Positions 1 to 6,377 of a DNA stretch of 18,341 bases are shown here, piece by piece (the first letter of the stretch is position 1; each line of letters opens with the position of its first letter). A model generated the notes under the pieces. That model was not told the DNA's origin. It ran no database searches and was given only the letters and a program-made list of their open reading frames with translations. The translations under genes were made by a program, and so were the position numbers. This stretch comes from Deltaproteobacteria bacterium (lineage in GTDB: Bacteria > Desulfobacterota > Desulfobulbia > Desulfobulbales > Desulfobulbaceae): contig JAJRVA010000195.1 of assembly GCA_024277485.1 (NCBI GenBank), positions 1 to 18,341 of the forward strand. Reading direction: 5' to 3'.

Positions 1-50
1 CCGGTACTTGCATAGTATTGAAAATTAAAGGTTGTGAAAGAAGAGGAACA

Positions 51-74
51 ATGGTAGACAGTGCAGTTCTTTAA
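51..74 (+). CDS. possible 7-codon leader peptide
   Basis: ATG GTA GAC AGT GCA GTT CTT TAA would encode MVDSAVL. An AGAGGA ribosome-binding-like sequence lies at 42-47, three bases before the ATG. The stop codon is two bases before a hairpin followed by a T-rich tract (77-107), the arrangement of a ribosome-controlled attenuator. The peptide is too short for codon statistics and carries no run of one amino acid that would suggest a specific sensor. It may equally be chance; the upstream gene lies outside the window. Confidence 0.22.
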   Translation: MVDSAVL

Positions 75-76
75 AC

Positions 77-107
77 GGCGCACGAAAAATGTGTGCCCAT
101 TCTTTTT
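77..107 (+). terminator. terminator-like hairpin with T tract upstream of deaD
   Basis: GGCGCAC (77-83) pairs with GTGTGCC (91-97) across the loop GAAAAAT, giving seven pairs with one G-U. The stem is followed by CATTCTTTTT (98-107). This resembles a rho-independent terminator on the plus strand. It may end a gene left of the window or act as an attenuator in the deaD leader. The T tract starts a few bases late, so termination may be partial. Confidence 0.4.
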
Positions 108-180
108 CCGACCTTATTCCTCTTGCGTGATTCCCACCCTGAAGCGAATGCCGTCTGACGTTCCCGAGAGAACACGGCAC

Positions 181-362
181 CCTGGTCGTAAAAAAAGGCT
201 CTTTTGGAAAAAAGGAAAAGAGCAACGGCCAGGTGGTTATCGTTATTCCACCTGTACAATGTATTGAAAGTATCGCGTCAGGTCTTTGACCTGCATGGGC
301 GGGAACGGTGCGCCTTAATGCACAGTTTCCGCAAGCTGGACGTGTCTCCATCCCGGAGGCAC
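181..362 (+). promoter_or_regulatory. structured 5' leader of deaD (several hairpins)
   Basis: Five helices can be drawn by eye before the deaD start. (a) 181-188 pairs with 226-233 (one G-U), enclosing GCTCTTTT/AAAAGAGC at 198-205/216-223. (b) CAGGTGG 230-236 pairs with CCACCTG 248-254 and competes with (a) for bases 230-233. (c) CAGGTC 279-284 pairs with GACCTG 288-293. (d) 299-311 pairs with 320-332, 12 of 13 positions. (e) GTGTCTCC 342-349 pairs with GGAGGCAC 355-362, ending 25 nt before the start codon. Cold-shock RNA helicase genes of the DeaD group often have long regulatory leaders, so a leader role is plausible. The promoter is not located: TACAAT at 255-260 could be a -10 box, which would leave only (c) to (e) in the RNA. 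Confidence 0.42.
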
Positions 363-387
363 ATCTCAACAAAAAAAGAGAAAGATT

Positions 388-2109
388 ATGTCATTTATTG
401 AAATCGGGGTCCATCCCGAGGTTGTCAGGGGGCTGGTTGAACTGGGTTTTGAATCCCCTACTCCTGTACAGGAAAAAGTGATTCCGCTCCTGCTGGAAGA
501 GGAGGGGGACTGGATCAGCCTGGCCCAGACCGGGACTGGGAAGACAGCCGCATTCGGCATTCCCCTGGTGCAGAAAATTGATACCGGCCACAGGAAAACC
601 CAGGCCCTGGTGCTGTGCCCGACCCGGGAGCTGTGCGTCCAGGTGGCCAGGGACATTGAAAGTTTTGCCAGGCATATCGCCAAAGTCAAGATCCTGGCGG
701 TGTACGGCGGCGCCCGCATGGATACCCAGATAAACGCGCTCCGACGCGGTGTGCACATTATTGTCGCCACACCGGGGCGCCTGCAGGACCTGATGAATCG
801 GGGCGCAGCGGATATCTCGGCGATCAGGACGGTTGTCCTGGACGAGGCTGATGAAATGCTGAACATGGGATTTCAGGAGGAGATCAGCTCCATATTGGCC
901 GATACCCCGGCCCAGAAGAGCACCCTGCTTTTTTCAGCGACCATGTCCCGCGAGGTCAAGGCCATTGCAGGCAGGTACATGACCAACCCCCGGGAGATCG
1001 TCATCGGGACCCGTAATTCAGGCGCTGAAAATGTGCAGCATCACTATTACATGGTCCAGGCCCGGGATCGTTTTGCCGCTCTTAAGCGGATTGTTGATCT
1101 CCACCCGGATATCTACGGGATTGTCTTCTGCCGGACCAGGCAGGAAACCCAGGATGTGGCGGACAGGCTTGCCCGGGATGGGTATAAGGCTGACGCGCTG
1201 CACGGCGAGCTGTCCCAGGCCCAGCGTGACCTGGTCATGGGCAGGTTCCGTAGGAAAACCCTCCAGCTCCTCGTGGCCACCGATGTGGCGGCCCGGGGCG
1301 TGGATGTCAACGATCTTACCCATGTTATCAACTACAACCTGCCTGACGACCTTGCAAGTTATACTCATCGCAGCGGCAGGACCGGCAGGGCCGGCAAGAC
1401 AGGCATTTCCATTTCGATCATCCACCAGCGGGAAGGATGGCGGGTCAAGACCATTGAGAGAAATATCAAAAAGACCTTTACGCGCTGCCGGGTCCCAACG
1501 GGCCGGGAAATCTGTGACAGGCAGATCATGCACCGGATTGACACAATGCTGCAGGAGACCGTGGAGCATGACCATATCGACCCTCTCATGCCGGCCCTGC
1601 AGGAAAAGCTGGCTTCGTTTGACAGGGAGGAGCTGATCAGGCGGTTCGTGGCCCTGGAATCCAAACGGTTTGTTGAGTATTACCGTTTTGCGCCGGACCT
1701 GAACGTGAATGAGAAATCAGCCGGCCGGGGACAGAAAAATGAGAGAAATGGGAACCGCAGAAATGATCGGCGCAGGGCACGGTTCACCCGTTTTCATATC
1801 AATGTCGGCAAGAATGACGGCATGGCGCCTGAACGGTTGATCAGCATCATAAATCAGGGCTCGCGCAACATGAATATAGCGGTCGGCAAAATACAGCTGA
1901 TGCGGAATTTCTGTTTTATCGAGGCGGACAGCAAGTATTCCAACAAGGTCATGAGTGTTTTCAGCCGCCAGATGATCAACGGCAAGAAGGTCAACATCGA
2001 GATAGCGGAAAACAGGGGTGAATTTTCAGGTAAACGGGGAGCCGGTCGGCCCAAGGCGAAACGCTCCAGTGCGGGCGGGCGGTGGAAAAAAGGGAAACGG
2101 GCCGGTTGA
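388..2109 (+). CDS. deaD: DEAD-box ATP-dependent RNA helicase (DeaD/CsdA type)
   Basis: This is a cytoplasmic ATP-driven RNA-unwinding enzyme; DeaD proteins act in ribosome assembly and mRNA remodelling, especially in the cold. The 573 residues show the helicase motifs in order: Q motif near residues 21-28, Walker A AQTGTGKT (46-53), PTREL, DEAD at 152-155, SAT at 183-185, and HRSGRTGR from 327. After a basic linker rich in R, N and K (about 440-468), the C-terminus (about 470-545) matches the DbpA/DeaD-type RNA-binding domain, and the tail is again Lys/Arg-rich. It is slightly shorter than E. coli DeaD. The ribosome site before 388 is weak (AGAGAAAG), behind a hairpin at 342-362, so translation may be structure-controlled. 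The ABC-F gene follows 50 nt downstream and is probably co-transcribed. Confidence 0.96.
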   Translation: MSFIEIGVHPEVVRGLVELGFESPTPVQEKVIPLLLEEEGDWISLAQTGTGKTAAFGIPLVQKIDTGHRKTQALVLCPTRELCVQVARDIESFARHIAKVKILAVYGGARMDTQINALRRGVHIIVATPGRLQDLMNRGAADISAIRTVVLDEADEMLNMGFQEEISSILADTPAQKSTLLFSATMSREVKAIAGRYMTNPREIVIGTRNSGAENVQHHYYMVQARDRFAALKRIVDLHPDIYGIVFCRTRQETQDVADRLARDGYKADALHGELSQAQRDLVMGRFRRKTLQLLVATDVAARGVDVNDLTHVINYNLPDDLASYTHRSGRTGRAGKTGISISIIHQREGWRVKTIERNIKKTFTRCRVPTGREICDRQIMHRIDTMLQETVEHDHIDPLMPALQEKLASFDREELIRRFVALESKRFVEYYRFAPDLNVNEKSAGRGQKNERNGNRRNDRRRARFTRFHINVGKNDGMAPERLISIINQGSRNMNIAVGKIQLMRNFCFIEADSKYSNKVMSVFSRQMINGKKVNIEIAENRGEFSGKRGAGRPKAKRSSAGGRWKKGKRAG

Positions 2110-2159
2110 TACTTCAAGCTGGGCTTTTTGAACCAGGATTTTTATAAGGAAATGATACA

Positions 2160-3785
2160 ATGATACAGGCATCCAACGTGGCCCTTGCCTATGGCAAGAG
2201 GGTCATCTTCCAGGACGTGAATATAAAATTTACCCCGGGCAACTGTTACGGTCTTATCGGCGCCAACGGGGCAGGGAAGTCGACATTCTTAAAGATTCTT
2301 GCAGGCGAGATAGAGCCGGACAAGGGTGAAATACGAATCGGTTCCCGGCAGAGGATTGCGGTCCTGAAACAGGACCACTATGAATTTGACGAAGAGACGG
2401 TCTTCAATACCGTCATCATGGGGCACAAGAAACTCTGGCGGGTGATGGCCGAGCGGGAGGCCCTGTACGCCAAGGCTGATTTCAGCGAGGAGGACGGGAT
2501 CCGCAGCGGTGAGCTGGAGGCTGAATTCGGCGAATTGGACGGCTACGAGGCCGAGTCGGAAGCCGCTATTCTCCTTAACGGTCTCGGTATCCCGGAAGAG
2601 CTGCGGCACAAAAAGATGAAAGAGCTTGACGGGGGCGACAAGGTCCGGGCGCTGCTTGCCCAGGCCCTGTTCGGCAACCCTGACATACTCCTTCTTGATG
2701 AGCCGACCAACCATCTTGATTTCCAGTCCATTTCCTGGCTCGAGGGGTTCCTGGAGCGGTTTCAGAACACGGTTGTCATTGTTTCGCATGACCGTTATTT
2801 CCTCAACCAGGTCTGTACGCATGTGGCGGACATTGATTTCGGACGGATCCAGGTCTATGTCGGCAATTATGATTTCTGGTACCAGGCCAGCCAGCTGCAT
2901 CTCAAACAGCGACAGAGCGAGAACAGAAAGGCCGCGGCAAAGGCGGATGAACTGAAGGCGTTTATCCAGCGTTTCAGCTCCAACGCGTCCAAGGCAAAGC
3001 AGGCCACCTCAAGAAAGAAACTTCTTGAAAAACTCACCCTGGAAGACATGCCTGTTTCATCGAGAAAATACCCATACATTGTTTTTAAGCCGGAACGGCC
3101 GTGCGGGAATGTTATCCTGGAGATCCAGGGACTTTCCAAGGAGATAGACGGGGTGGAGGTCCTGCACGATCTTGATCTTACTGTGAACAAGGGGGACAAG
3201 ATAGCGTTTGTGGGCAGCAGTGTGGCCAGGACAACGCTTTTTCAGATCATTACCGGAGAAATGGAGCCGGACAGCGGCACGTACCGCTGGGGCCAGACCA
3301 TCACCACGACATATTTCCCCAAAGAAAACAGCACGTATTTCAGCAGTGACCTGAACCTGGTGGACTGGCTCCGCCAGTACGCGCCTGCCTCGGAAAACGA
3401 GAGTTTTGCCCGGGGGTTTTTAGGCAAGATGCTTTTTTCCGGGGAAGAGGCAATGAAAAAGACCAGTGTCCTTTCCGGGGGCGAGCGGGTCCGCTGCATG
3501 CTGTCCAGGATGATGCTGGCCGGAGCCAACGCGCTGGTCCTTGATGAGCCGACCAACCACCTTGACCTGGAATCAATCACTGCTCTCAACAATGGACTGA
3601 TAGCCTTTCCCGAGGTCATCCTGTTTGCGTCCCATGACCATGAGTTTGTGTCCACGGTGGCGAACAGGATCGTCGAGATCACCCCTGACGCGGTTATTGA
3701 CCGGATGATGGGCTTTGAAGAGTATCTTGAGGAGGCTGAAGCGGCGCAGATGCGTGAGGTGGGCGCCTCCCGAAGAGCAGCCTGA
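2160..3785 (+). CDS. ykpA: ABC-F family ATPase, YkpA/YbiT type
   Basis: This is a soluble protein with two ATP-binding cassettes and no membrane domain; ABC-F proteins act on the ribosome, typically at the E site. NBD1 has an intact Walker A, GANGAGKST (34-42), and Walker B LLLDEPTNHLD, but its signature reads LDGGD (156-160) where LSGGQ/E is expected. NBD2 has an intact signature LSGGE (438-442) and Walker B, but its Walker A reads GSSVARTT (352-359): the conserved Gly-Lys is gone and it is one residue short. The two altered motifs belong to the same composite ATP site. From memory, Bacillus YkpA shows a comparable pattern, so this may be a family trait. The linker contains the lysine-rich NASKAKQATSRKK stretch typical of this group. 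At 541 residues it is full length. AAGGA at 2146-2150 supports the start. Confidence 0.93.
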   Translation: MIQASNVALAYGKRVIFQDVNIKFTPGNCYGLIGANGAGKSTFLKILAGEIEPDKGEIRIGSRQRIAVLKQDHYEFDEETVFNTVIMGHKKLWRVMAEREALYAKADFSEEDGIRSGELEAEFGELDGYEAESEAAILLNGLGIPEELRHKKMKELDGGDKVRALLAQALFGNPDILLLDEPTNHLDFQSISWLEGFLERFQNTVVIVSHDRYFLNQVCTHVADIDFGRIQVYVGNYDFWYQASQLHLKQRQSENRKAAAKADELKAFIQRFSSNASKAKQATSRKKLLEKLTLEDMPVSSRKYPYIVFKPERPCGNVILEIQGLSKEIDGVEVLHDLDLTVNKGDKIAFVGSSVARTTLFQIITGEMEPDSGTYRWGQTITTTYFPKENSTYFSSDLNLVDWLRQYAPASENESFARGFLGKMLFSGEEAMKKTSVLSGGERVRCMLSRMMLAGANALVLDEPTNHLDLESITALNNGLIAFPEVILFASHDHEFVSTVANRIVEITPDAVIDRMMGFEEYLEEAEAAQMREVGASRRAA

Positions 3786-3792
3786 GCGCACT

Positions 3793-3875
3793 ACCCGGTC
3801 TTGACCAGCACGTACGTATTGCTTGCAATAGATTATACGTATGGTCGTTTTCGTGGAATTATTGAAAAACCGGGT
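3793..3875. terminator. nested inverted repeat between convergent genes, possible terminator
   Basis: ACCCGGT (3793-3799) pairs with ACCGGGT (3869-3875). Inside it GACCA (3803-3807) pairs with TGGTC (3842-3846), TACGTA (3813-3818) with TACGTA (3836-3841), and ATTGC with GCAAT at the tip (about 3818-3829). It sits between the ends of the ABC-F gene and the minus-strand CBS gene. The plus-strand side is followed by TTCTTTGATTT, only moderately T-rich. A bidirectional terminator is plausible but not proven. Confidence 0.3.
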
Positions 3876-3915
3876 TCTTTGATTTCGGTCAGAGTTATTT
3901 TGCTGTGCCGAGAAT

Positions 3916-4362
3916 TTATTTTTTCTTTTTCCTGCCGGCCTTTTCCTCGTTGATCATGTCCGCCAGGGCCTTTAACAGGTCAATGGCCGACAGCATGCCG
4001 ACAAGGTTTTCCGTCTTGTCAAGTACCGGAGCAGCGCCGATGCCATGGTCCAGCAGCAGGGAGACAGCCTTTGCCAGGGTGTCATAGGTGTGCAGGACAT
4101 GCACATTTTTGATCATCACGTCCCGGACATGCATGGAGTTGTCCAGGTAGTACACATGCGAAATGTCGTGGGCCTCATCAACCCAGTTGGGGCGGCGCAG
4201 CTCGCGGTCGCTTATGATGCCGATCAGTTTTTTGCTCTCGTCAACTACAGGCAGATGACGGATGGAGTTCTCCTTCATCACGAAAAAGGCTTCCCGGATG
4301 CCCATGTCCGGCGGTATGGATATAACCTGGGCTGTCATGTACCTGCTCACCTTGATCGGCAT
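3916..4362 (-). CDS. CBS-domain pair protein
   Basis: This 148-residue cytoplasmic protein consists almost entirely of two CBS domains (about residues 1-65 and 75-135) and ends in a lysine-rich tail. CBS pairs usually bind adenosine nucleotides such as AMP, ATP or SAM and act as energy or ligand sensors. The first repeat contains RHLPVVDE and GIISDREL; the second contains GIGAAPVLD and GMLSAIDLL. No catalytic domain is attached, so its partner is unknown. The start used here (MPIKVSRYM) has an AAGGAG site at 4371-4376. The longer frame to 4419 would add 19 residues, part of them from the palindromic element, and has no ribosome site. Its neighbours are convergent ABC-F and divergent adenine deaminase; a link to adenine nucleotide state is tempting but only inferred. 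Confidence 0.85.
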   Translation of the reverse strand: MPIKVSRYMTAQVISIPPDMGIREAFFVMKENSIRHLPVVDESKKLIGIISDRELRRPNWVDEAHDISHVYYLDNSMHVRDVMIKNVHVLHTYDTLAKAVSLLLDHGIGAAPVLDKTENLVGMLSAIDLLKALADMINEEKAGRKKKK

Positions 4363-4392
4363 ACGTATCTCCTTGCATGAATGTTGTATTAT

Positions 4393-4533
4393 GGGCATCT
4401 TGCAAAATGGTCTTTTCACCCGATCTCTGCGTCATGCTCAAAAAATAATGCTCGGAATATCACCTATATGCCTGTGCTTATTTTTTTCGCAGTCCTTGAT
4501 CTCGAGCGAAAATCTTCATTTTTCAAGACACCC
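4393..4533. mobile_element. MITE-like palindromic element with 4-bp duplication
   Basis: The 17-base left end GGGCATCTTGCAAAATG (4393-4409) is the inverted complement of the right end 4517-4533 at 14 of 17 positions. The flanks are TTAT on both sides (4389-4392 and 4534-4537), as for a 4-bp target duplication. The interior is also palindromic: CTGCG near 4426-4431 matches CGCAG at 4488-4492, AAAAAATAATGC matches GCTTATTTTTTT, and the tip GGAATAT/ATATGCC closes the fold. There is no transposase or ORF of note. Its inner end lies 30 bp from the CBS gene start, so it makes up most of that gene's upstream region. It could instead be a conserved structured RNA or a terminator-like repeat; other copies in the genome would decide. 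Confidence 0.6.
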
Positions 4534-4577
4534 TTATGAGAAAGACTGTTGTTGTTTTTTTTGTCCGGAGGGACTCC

Positions 4578-4595
4578 CTGTACTCCAGTGTACAG
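4578..4595. repeat. inverted repeat CTGTAC-6-GTACAG upstream of ade
   Basis: CTGTAC (4578-4583) and GTACAG (4590-4595) are perfect inverted repeats around TCCAGT, followed by TTTTC. A smaller pair, GGAG/CTCC, lies just before it (4567-4577). It is 163 nt before the ade start and about 85 nt upstream of the proposed promoter. It could be an operator or a weak hairpin; no regulator is encoded nearby. Confidence 0.3.
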
Positions 4596-4680
4596 TTTTC
4601 AGGCAGGACAGGCAAGAAGCAACGTATCCGGTTTTTGCCGGGGTTGTGTCATCTGCAGCGTGAAGGAGAGTATATACCCG

Positions 4681-4709
4681 TTGACAGGGTGATTCTCGGC
4701 AGCTACCAT
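4681..4709 (+). promoter_or_regulatory. candidate sigma70 promoter for the ade operon
   Basis: TTGACA (4681-4686) is a perfect -35 box; a 17-nt spacer leads to TACCAT (4704-4709), four of six against TATAAT. Transcription would begin near 4716, leaving a 25-nt leader before the ATG at 4741 and arguing against the earlier possible starts at 4714 (TTG) and 4717 (ATG). Confidence 0.4.
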
Positions 4710-4740
4710 TCCTTTGATGATACAGAACACGAGCAGGGAT

Positions 4741-6372
4741 ATGGATCAGGATACAGTCAGCGGCAGCATAGTCGATGTGGTGAAGGGGGAGATTTTCCAG
4801 GGAAGTCTGGAGATCGAAGGTGGCAGGATTGTCCGGGTGGTCCGGCAGCCGGCACGTGAAAAGCACTTCATCCTGCCCGGCCTGGTGGATGCCCATGTGC
4901 ACGTGGAAAGTTCCATGCTGGTGCCGTCCGAGTTTGCCCGCCTGGCCGTGGTGCACGGTACAGTGGCTGTTGTTTCCGACCCCCATGAGATAGCGAATGT
5001 CCTGGGAGTTGAGGGGGTCCGGTTCATGATTGACAACGGACACCAGGTGCCCTTGAAGTTTTTTTTCGGGGCGCCCTCCTGCGTGCCGGCAACGGATTTC
5101 GAGACCACGGGCGGCTGCATTGACCTGCCGGAGCTTGAAGAGCTGCTTGCCATGCAGGAGATAACCTACCTGGGCGAGATGATGAATTTTCCCGGCGTCC
5201 TGCATGGGGATCCGCAGGTCATGGCCAGGATTTCACTGGCCGGGAAACGGGGCCTTCCCGTTGACGGCCACGCGCCGGGCCTGGTTGGCGATGACGCCCG
5301 CAGGTATGCCGGGGCGGGCATTGCAACGGACCATGAATGTTTTAGCCTTGACGAGGCCAGGGCCAAGATCAGGGCCGGCATGAAGATCCTGATCCGCGAG
5401 GGCAGCGCGGCCAGGAACTTTGACGCCCTGGTTGATCTCCTGTCCGAGCATCCGGACCGGGTTATGTTCTGTTCCGATGATATGCATCCGGATGATCTTG
5501 CGGCCGGCCATATCAACCTGCTGGTCAGAAGAGCGATTCAGGGTGGATTTGATCCGCTCACGGTTCTGCGGAGCTGCGTGTATAATCCGGTCCGCCATTA
5601 CAACCTGGACGTGGGGCTGCTGCAGGAAGGGGATCCGGCCGACTATATCATTGTCGATGACCTGGATACCTTTACAGTGCTTGAGACCAGGATAAACGGC
5701 ATCAAGGCAGCGGAAAAGGGCGGAACCTGCATCGAAAGAGTCCCGGTGGCACTGGTGAATAATTTCACCACGACACTGCTCGCACCGGAAGATATTGCAG
5801 TCCCCTATTCCGGAGGAAAGCTCCGTGTTGTGAGGGCGCTGGACGGCCAGCTGATAACGAAATGTGAGTTCATGGAACCCCGTATTGCCGACGGCAGGGT
5901 GGCGGCCGACCCCGGCCGGGACATCCTGAAAATGGTTGCGGTCAACAGGTATGCGAAAGCGCCGCCGGCGGTGGGATTCTGCGCCGGGTTCGGGTTGAAA
6001 AGGGGAGCGATCGCCTCCTCCGTGGCCCATGACAGCCACAATATTATCGCGGTGGGGGTGGGGGAACGTGAAATTGTCAGGGCGGTCAACATGCTCATGG
6101 AGCGAAAAGGCGGCATCGTCTTTGTGTCGGGTGAAGAAACCCATTTTCTTCCCCTGCCGGTCGCGGGGCTCATGTCCGTGGAAGACGGGTACCAGGTGGC
6201 AGTGGAATACCAGCAGGTTGATGCCCTGGTCAAGGATGCCGGGGCAACGCTTGATGCTCCCTTCATGACCCTTTCCTTCATGGCGCTTCTGGTGATCCCG
6301 GAGTTGAAGATAAGCGACAGGGGTCTCTTTGACGGCAACACGTTTTCGTTTACTCCCCTGTTTGCGCCCTGA
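4741..6372 (+). CDS. ade: adenine deaminase
   Basis: Adenine deaminase is a cytoplasmic metal-dependent amidohydrolase that converts adenine to hypoxanthine and ammonia (EC 3.5.4.2) in purine salvage. The metal-binding motif DAHVHVESS is at about residues 50-58, followed by VVSDPHEIANVLG, FFGAPSCVPAT, EMMNFPGV, VDGHAPGL, ATDHECFS and CSDDMHPDDL, all typical of Ade; the C-terminal Ade domain includes SSVAHDSHNIIAVG. From this start the protein has 543 residues, a little shorter than E. coli or Bacillus Ade, with the N-terminal extension reduced. The start at 4741 has a short-spaced AGGG; 4714 or 4717 would add nine or eight residues without a ribosome site. It is the first gene of a four-gene run; the next gene starts five bases after its stop. 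Confidence 0.93.
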   Translation: MDQDTVSGSIVDVVKGEIFQGSLEIEGGRIVRVVRQPAREKHFILPGLVDAHVHVESSMLVPSEFARLAVVHGTVAVVSDPHEIANVLGVEGVRFMIDNGHQVPLKFFFGAPSCVPATDFETTGGCIDLPELEELLAMQEITYLGEMMNFPGVLHGDPQVMARISLAGKRGLPVDGHAPGLVGDDARRYAGAGIATDHECFSLDEARAKIRAGMKILIREGSAARNFDALVDLLSEHPDRVMFCSDDMHPDDLAAGHINLLVRRAIQGGFDPLTVLRSCVYNPVRHYNLDVGLLQEGDPADYIIVDDLDTFTVLETRINGIKAAEKGGTCIERVPVALVNNFTTTLLAPEDIAVPYSGGKLRVVRALDGQLITKCEFMEPRIADGRVAADPGRDILKMVAVNRYAKAPPAVGFCAGFGLKRGAIASSVAHDSHNIIAVGVGEREIVRAVNMLMERKGGIVFVSGEETHFLPLPVAGLMSVEDGYQVAVEYQQVDALVKDAGATLDAPFMTLSFMALLVIPELKISDRGLFDGNTFSFTPLFAP

Positions 6373-6377
6373 AGAGT

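Noticed and set aside
25..372. 115-codon minus-strand frame across the deaD leader
   Set aside because: It overlies several strong hairpins, lacks a ribosome site and looks like random translation.
2160..3785. Antibiotic-resistance ABC-F protein
   Set aside because: Overall similarity, as remembered, is to the housekeeping YkpA/YbiT group, and the linker between domains is of ordinary length without the long extension of resistance factors.
4538..4740. Purine or glycine riboswitch upstream of ade
   Set aside because: Fragments such as GGAGAG and GGACAGG are present, but the conserved cores and paired regions of those riboswitches could not be assembled.
4536..4859. 107-codon plus-strand frame beginning at the edge of the palindromic element
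   Set aside because: Its second half is the ade gene read in another frame; no ribosome site was seen and the sequence is not protein-like.
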